Shown: piece after piece, positions 53,468 through 64,000 of the stretch
Layout of the letters: each line of letters opens with the position of its first letter
Position numbering within the stretch: position 1 is the stretch's first letter
Source: Methanobacterium sp.
GTDB lineage: Archaea > Methanobacteriota > Methanobacteria > Methanobacteriales > Methanobacteriaceae
Direction: 5' to 3'
DNA length: 64,000 nt
Assembly: GCF_038562635.1 (NCBI RefSeq)
Contig: NZ_JBCFBO010000001.1
Coordinates: forward strand, 1,590,643-1,654,642
Notes under the pieces: generated by a model
Told to the model about the DNA's origin: nothing
The model's input: the letters and a program-made list of their open reading frames with translations, nothing else
Database searches by the model: none
Made by a program: the position numbers and the translations under genes

Positions 53468-54045
53468 TCATAGTCCTCCAAACCACATAAACTGAATCCT
53501 CCAGAAAATAATTTTAATTATTTTATGATTTTTATTTCCTTAATTCTACTTTAAGGTTTAATACGTATTCATAATACCATAATATGATAATTACAATTGG
53601 TTTTACTTATAATAATCGTTCAATCATATTAATAACCATTATCCTACTGAAATTCATTCCATTTAAATAGAACAGAATTGTAGAATTCTAGTTATATATT
53701 ATTAACCTCTAAGATTAAAACTTTACTATAGTGGTATAAAACCACTGGTTCGTACCAATACCTGATTTTATATTAAAGAAACATATATAATACGATGAAA
53801 ATAATTTTAATTTTTTATCGCACGTAATTTTGATGTTTCATCAAATATTTAAGTCATTATGCCATTATATCCCCTTACATTCCAAATATAAAGTTTCAAA
53901 ATCTTTAAAAACAAAATATTTGGACATTGAACAGGTTAAATTAATGTTAATCAAATTTTACACCATCAATCTACATATATCCAATTTTCAGGAATAATCT
54001 TATTAATTTTACAACCACAGTACCATCATGTACTGTATTTTTCCA
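53468..54045. other. Intergenic region between nrdD and polD2
   Basis: 578 AT-rich bases, no gene seen. Small inverted repeats GTGGT-N5-ACCAC (53731-53745) and TGGT-TCGT-ACCA (53746-53757) lie side by side and may be regulatory for nrdD. Confidence 0.4.
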
Positions 54046-57000
54046 TTATAAAAATACATCCAGCGAACTTTGCTTTGATTTATCGCTTTCAAACAACGAA
54101 TTTATCCCTGATTCAAGAATTTCTATCCTTTGAACAAGGTAAGTGTCAATCGGATATCTTTTAGCCAGTTCCTTTGAAATTTCAAGGTACTTAACAACTG
54201 AACCCTTGGATATGCTGAGTATCAAATTTGAGCCGCAGGTACATTCTCCAGAAAGTGGTATTCGTCTATACTTTTTGTTGCACTTAGTACATCTAACTTT
54301 CTGTCTGGAAAATGCCCTTGAATTTCCAGCCATGTCAGGTAAAAAGTGAGACTGAAGAACACCCTCTACAACTCCTTTCTGGTCAACAGCCCTTATCTTT
54401 TCGGCAATTTTAACCTGTTCTTCCACCTTTTCCTTCATGGTGGGAAGCATCTTGTAAAGACATAGTTTTGGGCCGCTGTGGATGCTTGAAGTATTATGTG
54501 AAAACATAAGGCCATGATACTGGTCCTCTGTACCAAGCCTTTTCTTAACATTATCTATAACTGAAATGACATCTGAAGGTTTAGCAAATCCAAGACTTTT
54601 TTCATAGAGTTCCAGAGGAAGTGTGTCCATTGCATCGATATTATGAGATTCATCGTCAATTTCTTCTGGATCTATCCTTGATGAAAGAACCAGTGGCGCG
54701 TCCATCTTTCCTCCCCTTGAACTTGGAAGGAATATCTTTGAGAAATTGATTAATGCGTCTAAAAGCAGCATTACTGCATCTTCATCACTGTCACAGTTTC
54801 TTCTTTTGGCAGAATGGAAATATGGATGTGCGTAGCAGCATGCTGCCTTTGTAAATCCAACAACCCTTCCTAAAACACCAGCAGAAGTGTGAGGTGCAAG
54901 ACCTACCACTAAATGCCCAACCAGATCCCCTACTTCCTTGATATTATAAAATCTATCCAGCTCGTAATAGTTTTCAAGCAGATCATCTATAAATTTTGAA
55001 ACCCTTACAAAGTATTCTGCACAATTATCTGAGATTATTATATCCTGAATCTTTATTTCAATGATTTGATCATCACGTTCAATTGGATCCCCATAACAAT
55101 CATGAGTATATCCAAGTTCAATCAGCTTTTCTGGAGTTACCCCCACTTCTTTAGGTATGAAATGGGTGATAGGCAGATCAGTAGAATCATGCCTTATTGT
55201 GGCATCTTTAAAGGCGAATACATCATTTTTAGCCCGGAGTATGGCCTTCTCAAGGGGTTCAGGGTATTTTTCCTCAGATATCATCCCTACTACCCCTTTT
55301 ATTTCATCCAATCTTCTAACTCCGGCATTTTCATATGCTTTTTTAAGTAAACTCGCCAAATTAATCTTTTTCTTTGTAGCACCTGTTGGTTCTGTTCTTG
55401 CTCCACATACAGGGCATTTAGCATGGAATGAACTTACTCCACATTCAGTACACTTACATCTTGAAATATCAACAAATATACTTCCTTTTTTAGCCGCTTC
55501 AATAATGTTACGCCTGCTTCCACCATTGGTACCTATAGGGAACAGCCCATGAGGTGCAGGTTTCATTTTCCTTTCCTTCGTCTTTTCTGGCCGTCCAACC
55601 CTTGTACCTATATAAGTAGGTGCTTTCGCCATTATTTTAACAGGAGATACTTCATTAAGCGCTTCTAAGGTTGTAATGTCTTTTTTCGCATCTAAAGGCT
55701 CAGCAAGAGTGCTGATCAGCGCATTTGTATGGTCGTGATCTATTATCACTTTATTGTCTTGAACACTATGGGGAACACCTATAACTTCTAAAATCCTCTT
55801 AGAAGGTTCCATATCTAATATTAAGCCATTTTCTATGGAAGACTCATCATAATTTTTATACAACCAGCTTCGGAGCGCATTTAAATCAAAACAGGAAACA
55901 TCGTGGTAAAAATAAGTGTATTCTGGATGCAGTGGAACATTGTATTTTCTTGACAGTTCAAATGCCTCTTCCGAACTAATATCGTTAATCGTTTCCAGGC
56001 TTAAATCAGGCCCAGTATCTTCCGAATACTCCCCCGATTCTTGGACCGTTTTAACCCACCACTCTTCACACCATGCAGATGGTAACAGCACATGGTTATT
56101 CCTTAAAAATTCACCAAATGCTACAAGTATATCCCCTAAAAACAGGATTTCTGTTACATCCTTTCTAATTTCCTTCGCCTGCGCTACGGATTCAACTTTA
56201 ATGACATCCCCATTTCTTAATTTGACAATTGGACCGTCTATGGTATCACATGGGACAACGCACATTCCTTTACCTGGCCTTTCAATCTTCATCTGGGTCC
56301 CAACCGCCAGGAATTCTACAATTTCCATGGTTAATGGGCTGATACCCATTGCAGCCAGTCCTGAATTTCTTGAACGCCCATATCTTAATCTAAAACCACC
56401 TTTTGCCATAGGATATGATAAAACAGGTCTTCCACCAATAATATCCCTCATATATTTATCATTTACCTTAGGAGCACCTTCATCTTCATCATCCGACTTG
56501 GTATTTCCTTTTGAAAACTTATCCAGCCAGTCCCAACCGTCTATTTTCAATTTACTGGCATATTTCATGACTTTTGGAGCTTTTTGTATAACTCCTTCAG
56601 CTATCGCAAGGAGAGCTCCTCCCCTAATACTGTTGGTTTCAACACGCTCTAAATCACGGTGCGAAACTTCTATCTGGTCTGTAGCTTCTCCAGTTACTTC
56701 TACAGGGATACTTTTAACTGCAAGCCTTACTTCATCAGGGGTCGGTGAATACTGGAGATTAGTAACTTCCGATTCATAAAGCTCAACTTCTTCCACGTAC
56801 CTTTCAATTTCCATGTCTGTAGGTTTGTAAACGTCGAGCCCTGCGGAAAGTCTTATATACTCTCCAATTAGAACTGCCATTGCTGCTGCAGTTCCCCCAG
56901 CGCTTCTTATAGGTCCTGCAAAATAAACTGCAAAATACCATGTACTATCGAAGTTCTGTTTAATTTTAACCTTTGCGATTCCCTCCAGAGGTGCAGCAAC

Positions 57001-57339
57001 TACCCCTTCAGTTAAGATAGCAAGGGCAGTACGCAGTGCCTGGTCAGCTTTCAGTTCTTTAACTTCAATTGGGTCTTCCTTACCTTCCTCATCAGGCGTT
57101 ATTACAATTTCTCTTGCTACTTGAAATGCCACTTCTTCCCTTGATGACCATTCCTTTTCTAATTCTTTAATCCTTTTTGCAACGCCTTTCGGGCCAACTA
57201 ACCCTTCTACTCGCTCTGCTAAATCCTTTGCAAGAGGTATCTCCGGCTCCATTTCCATGTCATGACCTTTAAGCCGTGCCTTTCTAGCTATAGCATACAA
57301 TTTTTCCGTTTCCTCTTCTAAAGTCTCGAAATACCCCAT
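54046..57339 (-). CDS. polC: DNA polymerase D large subunit (DP2)
   Basis: 1097 residues, full length and without an intein. DP2 is the catalytic subunit of the euryarchaeal replicative polymerase. N-terminal GPIRSAGGTAAAMAVLIGEY (near residue 140); catalytic acid motif RRNCDSDEDAVMLLLDAL (near residue 850), where the two aspartates are kept while the more usual ADG triplet is changed; zinc motifs CKCTECGVSSFHAKCPVCG and CTKCNKKYRRIPLSGECTCG. The C-terminal tail KQSSLDVFL is a typical PCNA-binding peptide (QxxLxxF-like). No small-subunit gene nearby. Confidence 0.96.
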   Translation of the reverse strand: MGYFETLEEETEKLYAIARKARLKGHDMEMEPEIPLAKDLAERVEGLVGPKGVAKRIKELEKEWSSREEVAFQVAREIVITPDEEGKEDPIEVKELKADQALRTALAILTEGVVAAPLEGIAKVKIKQNFDSTWYFAVYFAGPIRSAGGTAAAMAVLIGEYIRLSAGLDVYKPTDMEIERYVEEVELYESEVTNLQYSPTPDEVRLAVKSIPVEVTGEATDQIEVSHRDLERVETNSIRGGALLAIAEGVIQKAPKVMKYASKLKIDGWDWLDKFSKGNTKSDDEDEGAPKVNDKYMRDIIGGRPVLSYPMAKGGFRLRYGRSRNSGLAAMGISPLTMEIVEFLAVGTQMKIERPGKGMCVVPCDTIDGPIVKLRNGDVIKVESVAQAKEIRKDVTEILFLGDILVAFGEFLRNNHVLLPSAWCEEWWVKTVQESGEYSEDTGPDLSLETINDISSEEAFELSRKYNVPLHPEYTYFYHDVSCFDLNALRSWLYKNYDESSIENGLILDMEPSKRILEVIGVPHSVQDNKVIIDHDHTNALISTLAEPLDAKKDITTLEALNEVSPVKIMAKAPTYIGTRVGRPEKTKERKMKPAPHGLFPIGTNGGSRRNIIEAAKKGSIFVDISRCKCTECGVSSFHAKCPVCGARTEPTGATKKKINLASLLKKAYENAGVRRLDEIKGVVGMISEEKYPEPLEKAILRAKNDVFAFKDATIRHDSTDLPITHFIPKEVGVTPEKLIELGYTHDCYGDPIERDDQIIEIKIQDIIISDNCAEYFVRVSKFIDDLLENYYELDRFYNIKEVGDLVGHLVVGLAPHTSAGVLGRVVGFTKAACCYAHPYFHSAKRRNCDSDEDAVMLLLDALINFSKIFLPSSRGGKMDAPLVLSSRIDPEEIDDESHNIDAMDTLPLELYEKSLGFAKPSDVISVIDNVKKRLGTEDQYHGLMFSHNTSSIHSGPKLCLYKMLPTMKEKVEEQVKIAEKIRAVDQKGVVEGVLQSHFLPDMAGNSRAFSRQKVRCTKCNKKYRRIPLSGECTCGSNLILSISKGSVVKYLEISKELAKRYPIDTYLVQRIEILESGINSLFESDKSKQSSLDVFL

Positions 57340-58047
57340 ATTGCTCCCTTACCATACTAAAAGTATATTTTATATGAAAATTATTCACCACATTTAAATG
57401 CAGTATGTAATTATTTAAGATCAACTTCGTTTAATCATAAAAAATAAAAATGCGATCTTGCTTATTCTTATGGGTTTGAATAGATAATAAAGCTTACTGT
57501 AGGGCCCTTATAAATTCCCAAATTGTGTATATCTCCTTTTAAATAGAGATCACATTATGAAAAATTAATAGTCATTGGCACAACAAATCAAAGTATATAA
57601 TGCTGACAAGATAAGGTTCTGTTAGATTAAAAAAGTGTAAAAAGCAGTTATATTCACATCAACATATATTCTACAGATAACACATTATTATATGTTGTTG
57701 GCAATGAAATAGTACTCAAAATGCAGCTAAAACAAATATTAAATTTAAATAGATAGTTATTTAACAATTTATTATATTATTAATTGCTATAAATTATAGA
57801 ATTTTCCTGAAATTTAAAGAGCACATCAACCGAGATACTTCAAAAAATAGAATATTAAATTGCCATACTAATAAAACATTATTATAAAGTTTAGTACTGT
57901 TTACAACAATAATAGATACAATATTAATGCATAAGCCGTTATAATGCTCGGTTAATTTCACATTACTTGACTTTAAGATATTACAAAAATAATAAACCAG
58001 TGAAAATATTCAATTCAATCCATAAATTTGTTATAATTAGTTTTAAG
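57340..58047. other. Long AT-rich intergenic region
   Basis: 708 bases, no supported gene. One inverted repeat CAACATATA/TATATGTTG (57660-57668, 57689-57697) and otherwise low-complexity AT. Confidence 0.4.
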
Positions 58048-58758
58048 TTATGATTTAAATAAACTATTTAATAAGTTATTAATGTCTAAAAAATACTTTT
58101 TACTATTTATACCCCTTATTTCTAGAGTTTTTACTAAATCTGGAGGCATATTCAAACTACTTTCAGTCATTGATTTTATTAAAATCGCCATTTCTATAAT
58201 CTGTATCTTTTTATCAACTGAACCGTCTTCAATACCTGTTTTAATTGAATTAATTAAAAGTATAAGAATATCCTTTCGAATTTCCATGATTTGCCTCTCA
58301 TTTTCATCAGAGGAAGCCATTGTTGCAGGAAACATAGCAAATTTTCTGCCACGCTCAATTACATCTTTCATGACCAGATTATCTACAATTCGAGTTAAAT
58401 TAAACCTTCCAGAGATAAAATAATTGTAAATATGAAGATAATCAGGATATCTTAGTGCAAAATTAAAATAAGCATTTCTATAAGCAAAAATTTTATCAAT
58501 ACCCTTTTCTACAGTTCCAATCTCTTTTTCTATTAGAGATTTCATAATTTCAGCGCCTCGAAGGACAACTGCAAAAAAAAGGCTGTCTTTATTATCAAAA
58601 TACAAATAAAGGGTCGCTTTACTCATTCCAACATCCTTAGCGATGTCATTCATTGAAACATCATCATAGCCTTTAGAAAAGAATAATCTTTCAGCAGTAC
58701 TGATTATCTCTTCCCGCTTCTGTTTTCTTTTCATTTCCTTTCTTTCTAAAGACATCAT
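58048..58758 (-). CDS. TetR-family transcriptional regulator
   Basis: 236 residues from ATG 58758 (an adjacent ATG at 58755 and one at 58773 are alternatives; AGTGATT lies just upstream of the first two). N-terminal TetR helix-turn-helix: KREEIISTAERLFFSKGYDDVSMNDIAKDVGMSKATLYLYFDNKD in short segments. The C-terminal ligand domain is helical and not specific. It stands between polD2 and mer; an operator is not obvious. Confidence 0.88.
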   Translation of the reverse strand: MMSLERKEMKRKQKREEIISTAERLFFSKGYDDVSMNDIAKDVGMSKATLYLYFDNKDSLFFAVVLRGAEIMKSLIEKEIGTVEKGIDKIFAYRNAYFNFALRYPDYLHIYNYFISGRFNLTRIVDNLVMKDVIERGRKFAMFPATMASSDENERQIMEIRKDILILLINSIKTGIEDGSVDKKIQIIEMAILIKSMTESSLNMPPDLVKTLEIRGINSKKYFLDINNLLNSLFKS

Positions 58759-58977
58759 AATCACTCTGATCATAAATAAAAAGATGTTACTTACTTTATA
58801 ATTTTAATATAATATATGTTTAGCCGGTAAAAATAATTTAATAAAACTTAATTGAGTTTTTAACATATGAATTGATACATCAAATGCTTTTTAAAAAGAG
58901 GAGAATTAAAAAATTCTCCAAACTGGACTTTTTTAATCCAATTGGTGATTTACTATAAAGTTTGGATTAAAAAAAAT

Positions 58978-59943
<966 letters not shown>

Positions 59944-59950
59944 ACTATGT

Positions 59951-59961
59951 ACCTCCAAAAA
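59951..59961. repeat. ACCTCCAAAAA, left flank of mosaic element C
   Basis: This is the mer ribosome binding site read on the plus strand. An identical 11-base copy lies at 60262-60272, 311 bases away. Confidence 0.45.
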
Positions 59962-60261
59962 ATCCTCAAAAATTCTGTGAATTTTTGGGACATGTGAAAA
60001 CCTTCGTTTTTTACGGTTGCAAAGCAGAGCTTCGCAAACATCGAAAATCGAAGATTTTCGCTAATTTTTTATTTTTTTTGGGTCCTAAAATTTAATCTGA
60101 ATTTTGAGGGCCTCCAAAATTTTTTATTTTGGGGTTCGAAAAACCACAGCTGTCGAAAATCCATAATTTTCGACGTTGAAGGAAATCTATGATTTCCTGA
60201 ACTGCAAAAATATAGTTTTTGGATGCGTCAAAATTCAAAGAATTTTGACAGGTTTTTCTCA
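59962..60261. repeat. Palindrome mosaic element C in the mer upstream region
   Basis: Units: CAAAAATTC-TGT-GAATTTTTG (59967-59987), CGAAAATC-GAA-GATTTTCG (60042-60060), GTCGAAAAT/ATTTTCGAC (60152-60174), GGAAATC-TAT-GATTTCC (60181-60197), GTCAAAATTC/GAATTTTGAC with loop AAA (60227-60249). The last contains exactly the unit at 18081-18099 of element A. No protein is encoded. Confidence 0.8.
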
Positions 60262-60272
60262 ACCTCCAAAAA
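60262..60272. repeat. ACCTCCAAAAA, right flank of mosaic element C
   Basis: Second copy of the sequence that serves as the mer ribosome binding site. Short, so chance cannot be excluded, but the position exactly mirrors the flanks of elements A and B. Confidence 0.4.
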
Positions 60273-60794
60273 TTTCGGCAATTTATAACCAATGGTAAAT
60301 ATTTTGTAAAACCACTGGTCATAATTTAGGGTAACTGTCGGTTATTATTTATAAATGTTTTTGTTTTTTCTTAAACAATATTTAAAAATCATAATAAATC
60401 AAAGAACATTGCCATAGTTATTATTCATTACTATCAGGCATACTTCTGCTGAAGAACTCGGTGATCTCCACTTAAATGAAATTTATCACAAATCACCCTA
60501 TAAAAATGTGGAATTACAAATAAATTATTAAAAGCAGCATACGATTAAAAATAAACATATGGTACTGCTTATTATACAAAAGAAAACATTAATAACTCAA
60601 ATAACTTTTATTGATGTTTATAAAAGAGTATATCCATGTTTTATATGAAAATTTTAAGAAAATTTAAAAGGTTTCTTAACTATTTATATCCATAAATTTA
60701 TAGGATGTATAACATTTAAATTAATTTAAGTATATAAGTTAATATCAAATTAGAATTAATTTTCATAATATAAATAAAGCTAATCGGTGATTTT
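60273..60794. other. Intergenic region between mer and the Sec61 beta gene
   Basis: AT-rich, 522 bases. It must contain the mer promoter on the minus strand and the Sec61 beta promoter at the right end. No further gene seen. Confidence 0.4.
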
Positions 60795-60959
60795 ATGGCA
60801 AAAAGAGATAAAAAGAGCCTTCCACCAAGTGGAGCCGGCCTTGTAAGATATTTCGAAGAAGAAACAAGAGGACCAAAATTAACACCCGAACAGGTTATAA
60901 TTGGAAGTGCACTACTCGGAGTAATCTGTATAGCACTACGTTTTACAGTACCAACTTAA
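60795..60959 (+). CDS. Preprotein translocase subunit Sec61 beta (SecG-type)
   Basis: 54 residues, ATG 60795 after GGTGATTTT. The N-terminal half is cytoplasmic and has the family motif LPPSGAGLVRYFEEET; the C-terminal half (residues about 34-52) is a single membrane helix (VIIGSALLGVICIALRFTV). Sec61 beta is the small accessory part of the archaeal SecYE protein channel. It lies 31 bases before purB and may be co-transcribed. Confidence 0.92.
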   Translation: MAKRDKKSLPPSGAGLVRYFEEETRGPKLTPEQVIIGSALLGVICIALRFTVPT

Positions 60960-60990
60960 TTAAAAAAAATTTTAGACTAGAGAGATACAC

Positions 60991-62340
60991 ATGGCAATTC
61001 ACCCTATTGAATACAGGTACGGAACAGAAGAAATGCGAAATGTCTGGGAAGAAGAAAATAAACTTCAAAAAATGCTCGATGTTGAAGCTGCTCTTGCAGA
61101 AGCAGAATCCGAATTTGGCTTAGTTCCAAAGGAAGCTTCGGCCCAGATACGAGAAAAAGCAAATACAAAAGATGTTACACTGGAAAGAGTAAAAGAGATT
61201 GAAAGACAAACCAATCACGATATTGCATCCATTGTAAAAGCTCTTGCAGAAGCATGTGAAGGAGAGGCAGGAGAATATGTTCATTTTGGAGCAACCTCCA
61301 ATGATATAATCGATACATCACAGTCACTTCTTTTTAAAGAATCAATAGAAATTTTAAGGGAAAAACTGGTTAAAGTTACTAAAACCCTTCTTAATCTAGC
61401 TGAAGAACATAAAAATACTGTTTGTATTGGAAGAACCCATGGACAGCATGCGCTTCCGCTAACTTACGGTATGAAATTTGCATTATGGGCAGATGAGTTC
61501 CACAGGCAGATTGAAAGGATGGACGAATGTAAAAACCGTTTGTGCGTGGGCATGCTAACTGGTGCAGTTGGTACTATAGCAGCGCTCGGTAAAGAGGGTT
61601 TAGACGTTCACAAAAGAGTATCTGAAATCTTAGACCTTAAACCAGTTTTAATCTCAAACCAGATCGTGCAGAGGGACAACCACGCAGAATTCATTATGGA
61701 CCTTGCAAATATAGCAAGTACCCTTGACAAAATTGCTGTAGAAATTAGAAGTCTTCAAAGGACTGAAATTAAGGAAGTTGGGGAAAAATTCGACCCTAAA
61801 AAACAGGTCGGCAGCAGCACAATGCCCCATAAAAGAAATCCAATTACAGCAGAAAGAATCAATGGAGTATCCCGAGTAATACGTTCTTATGTTACTCCTG
61901 CACTTGAAAACAACCCATTATGGCATGAAAGAGACCTTACAAACTCTTCCTGTGAGAGAATAATTCTTCCAGAGTCATGTATCCTTACAGATTACATACT
62001 CAATCTAACAAACAAATTACTCAACAATCTTGTCTTTTATCCAGAAAACATTGAAAGAAACCTTAACTGTACCCACGGACTGATAATGGCAGAAAGATTC
62101 ATGGCAGAACTTACAAGAAGAGGAATGGGAAGGCAAACCGCCTATGCCCTGGCAAGAGACTGTTCAATGGAAGCTTACGAAAAAAATACAGGACTGCTGG
62201 ATACAGTTTTAACAAATGATGAAATTAAACAGTATTTATCAGAGGCTGAAATTAGAGAAATAATGGATCCTCACACTTACATCGGATCATCTGTTAAAAT
62301 AGTAGATAATGTTCTGGAAGCATCAAAAGAATGGTTCTAA
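60991..62340 (+). CDS. purB: Adenylosuccinate lyase
   Basis: 449 residues. PurB acts twice in purine synthesis (SAICAR and adenylosuccinate). It starts MAIHPIEYRYGTEEMRNVW and contains 'GATSNDIIDTSQSL', 'GRTHGQHALPLTYG' and the superfamily signature GSSTMPHKRNPI (near residue 273). ATG 60991 after GAGAGATACAC. Confidence 0.96.
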   Translation: MAIHPIEYRYGTEEMRNVWEEENKLQKMLDVEAALAEAESEFGLVPKEASAQIREKANTKDVTLERVKEIERQTNHDIASIVKALAEACEGEAGEYVHFGATSNDIIDTSQSLLFKESIEILREKLVKVTKTLLNLAEEHKNTVCIGRTHGQHALPLTYGMKFALWADEFHRQIERMDECKNRLCVGMLTGAVGTIAALGKEGLDVHKRVSEILDLKPVLISNQIVQRDNHAEFIMDLANIASTLDKIAVEIRSLQRTEIKEVGEKFDPKKQVGSSTMPHKRNPITAERINGVSRVIRSYVTPALENNPLWHERDLTNSSCERIILPESCILTDYILNLTNKLLNNLVFYPENIERNLNCTHGLIMAERFMAELTRRGMGRQTAYALARDCSMEAYEKNTGLLDTVLTNDEIKQYLSEAEIREIMDPHTYIGSSVKIVDNVLEASKEWF

Positions 62341-62606
62341 CCTTATTATTTCTTTTTTTATTGTTTATTACAGGCATTACTTATTTAATACTTCCAATTT
62401 ATTTAGAAACTCATTTTCATATTAACTCACCATTTTAGTTTTTTTAAATTGTTTATTTTAATTAAGCACCTAAGACCTGATTTTATCCTCAACTCCACTA
62501 ATTTTTCAACAAAGAGAGTTATTTCAGGATTCAAATAGAAAAAAATATATGTTAATGTCACAAAATATAAACTAAGTATAATTAGAACTTAAAAGGAGGT
62601 AAAAAA

Positions 62607-63536
62607 ATGGTAGATGTAAAAGAAATTAAATCTGTGGAATTAGCACCTTTCACATTGATGTCATCATCGATACATGCAATTCTGGCATTTATTGCAGCCA
62701 TAATAACTTTAATCGCATTCGGAATCATAGCAGCCTTAGTCCCTCAAGCTAGTGTCTTTGGATCAGTTATTACATCCGCAGGAGCCGCTTTAATTATAAT
62801 ATATCCTATAGCAGCATTCTTTATATACTTAGCTATAAGTTTCTTCACCATACTGCTTTACAATGGTTTAGCACCTAGATTAGGTGGTATAAAACTAGGA
62901 TTAGAAGGAAATGAAGTAACAAATATCCCTGTAGTTTCATTTTCACTAATATTAGCAGTTATAGAAACAATATGGGCCTTTATTATAGGAGTATTTTTAG
63001 CAGCTGCAATTACACCAGTATTTACAGCTTTAAGCAGTTCCATCCCAGTTGTATCACAGGCTATTGCCAACGCCACCAATGCTACAAACATGACCATCCC
63101 TACAGGACAGGCTGTAGCAGCAGGAGGAGTATTCTTAGCCATAATCCTAATTATTGGACTGCCAATAATGGCGTTTATATTTGGATTTATTGGTAATGCA
63201 TTAGCAGCGATATTCTACAACTATATAGCCACAAAAGTTTCTAAAATACAGTTAAACTTTGATGCAGTTACTGGAACATTGAAAAACCTGACTTCTATAC
63301 CTGTTGTACCAACATCACTGGCTGTAGCAATCGTTTTCACTATATTTGGGCTTCTCAGAGGACTTGCAGATCTGGCATCGCTCAGTGCAAATGGAAACGT
63401 AGCTGGAGGAGTTGGAGCACTAGTAGCATCCATAGTTGGTTATTTCATAATGTATTTCATAGGAACCGCGCTGATAACAATATTCTACAATGCATTAGCT
63501 CCAAGAATTGGTGCAGTTAAACTGGAACTTGAATAA
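62607..63536 (+). CDS. Multi-pass membrane protein with internal duplication
   Basis: 309 residues, ATG 62607 after AAAGGAGGTAAAAAA. About six hydrophobic segments. The phrases 'FFTILLYNGLAPRLGGIKLGLEG' (residues about 83-105) and 'ALITIFYNALAPRIGAVKLELE' (C-terminus), with a third 'ALAAIFYNYIATKVSKIQLNFD', show a three-fold repeat of a YN-x-A/L-AP-R segment followed by a short strand. It starts with VDVKEIKSVELAPFTLMSSS, which is shared with the next gene. Unknown function. Confidence 0.75.
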   Translation: MVDVKEIKSVELAPFTLMSSSIHAILAFIAAIITLIAFGIIAALVPQASVFGSVITSAGAALIIIYPIAAFFIYLAISFFTILLYNGLAPRLGGIKLGLEGNEVTNIPVVSFSLILAVIETIWAFIIGVFLAAAITPVFTALSSSIPVVSQAIANATNATNMTIPTGQAVAAGGVFLAIILIIGLPIMAFIFGFIGNALAAIFYNYIATKVSKIQLNFDAVTGTLKNLTSIPVVPTSLAVAIVFTIFGLLRGLADLASLSANGNVAGGVGALVASIVGYFIMYFIGTALITIFYNALAPRIGAVKLELE

Positions 63537-63743
63537 ATTAATTCATATTTTCTTTCTATTTTTTTACTTTTGATAATTTATTTTTCATGAATATTAAGTC
63601 CTTTTTTTAAACATATATCTCTTTTAATATGCCTTTTTAATTAAATAATGAGTATATAGTTTAATTAAAAGATTTTATAATATAAGAAAAGGTTATATAA
63701 GTTACTGCCTAAGTACAAATTAATAATCAAGGAGGTTAAAAAT

Positions 63744-64000
63744 ATGGTCGACATTAAAGAAATCAAATCAATTGAAATTGTTCCTTACACATTAATGACA
63801 TCATCTATTAATGCAGTATGGGCTTTCCTGTATGCAATATTTACATTAATTTTAGGACTAATACCCTTTGCAATTTCGCCAACTGCTGCTAACTCAACTG
63901 CACTATGGTTTTACATTGCTTCTATTGTTTCTTCACCGGTAGGCAGCTTTGTTCTGGGAGTCCTTCAGTCATTTTTATTTGCATTAATTTACAATCTATT
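63744..64000 (+). CDS. Paralogue of the previous membrane protein, cut by the window end
   Basis: ATG 63744 after AAGGAGGTTAAAAAT. The visible 85 residues begin MVDIKEIKSIEIVPYTLMTS and continue with two hydrophobic segments ending in FALIYNLL, the same plan as the gene at 62607. The pair is a tandem duplication; both have very strong ribosome binding sites. Confidence 0.75.
   Translation, partial: MVDIKEIKSIEIVPYTLMTSSINAVWAFLYAIFTLILGLIPFAISPTAANSTALWFYIASIVSSPVGSFVLGVLQSFLFALIYNL

Noticed and set aside
54046..57339. Intein in the polymerase D large subunit
   Set aside because: The protein has normal length and no intein splice motifs or homing endonuclease segment.
60092..60322. 76-residue minus-strand protein upstream of mer
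   Set aside because: The frame runs through palindrome mosaic C, has no ribosome binding site, and its composition reflects the hairpins.

Overview
The window reads as part of the chromosome of a mesophilic, AT-rich hydrogenotrophic methanogen of the Methanobacteriales, most likely Methanobacterium or a close relative. The support is a complete tungsten/molybdenum formylmethanofuran dehydrogenase operon (fwd), methylenetetrahydromethanopterin reductase (mer), methyl-coenzyme M reductase component A2 (atwA), archaeal DNA polymerase D large subunit, class I lysyl-tRNA synthetase, Sec61 beta, and translation signals of the GGTGA/GGAGGTG type.

Layout. 1-7.4 kb: the tail of a probable molybdate/tungstate ABC transporter ATPase, two small paralogous acidic proteins, and the fwd operon on the minus strand in the order H-F-G-D-B-A-C, with two matching operators at its promoter. 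7.7-17.1 kb: a molybdopterin and formate dehydrogenase block made of moeA, a TPR protein, a large NuoG-like FdhA, mobB, NuoF- and NuoE-like subunits, an AhpD-like protein and fdhD. It looks like a soluble NAD(P)-linked, possibly electron-bifurcating, formate dehydrogenase, which differs from the usual F420-linked FdhAB of methanogens. 17.1-30.4 kb: SagB-like oxidoreductase, hexuloisomerase, a ModE/LysR-like regulator, a coiled-coil protein, a glutamine synthetase homologue, a PfkB kinase, a B12-radical SAM protein, a small zinc ribbon, an isolated PIN-like protein, an autoregulated-looking DUF134 protein, AtwA and DUF2124. 30.8-33.8 kb: thiC and lysS.

34.1-38.5 kb is the most unusual stretch. 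It holds eight very small proteins: a Gly/Trp-rich peptide, a His/Phe/Trp-rich peptide, four hydrophobic 29-residue peptides and two secreted His/Tyr/Arg-rich proteins. Most of them follow the same promoter and leader architecture, with a 5' hairpin whose stem shows compensatory changes and then a very strong ribosome binding site. I do not recognise this family. 38.9-45.8 kb is a metabolic island: a sugar-dehydrogenase-like propeller fused to DUF2769, a free DUF2769 protein, fumarate reductase A and B, an aspartase/fumarase, and a rubredoxin-FMN oxidoreductase fusion. 45.9-50.9 kb: amino acid permease, a UGSC-type pair with Cys for Sec, a compact stand-alone structured RNA candidate, a DUF3800 protein and a ferredoxin-nitroreductase. 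51-64 kb: nrdD, polD2, a TetR regulator, mer, Sec61 beta, purB and two tandem membrane-protein paralogues, the second cut by the window end.

Four intergenic regions (near 1.05, 18.1, 35.6 and 60.1 kb) contain mosaics of short perfect palindromes, mostly with three-base loops, that share a vocabulary. Two are bracketed by convincing direct repeats; one of these repeats duplicates the 3' end of the neighbouring gene. They look like a mobile or expanding non-coding element. No tRNA, rRNA, CRISPR array or transposase gene was recognised.
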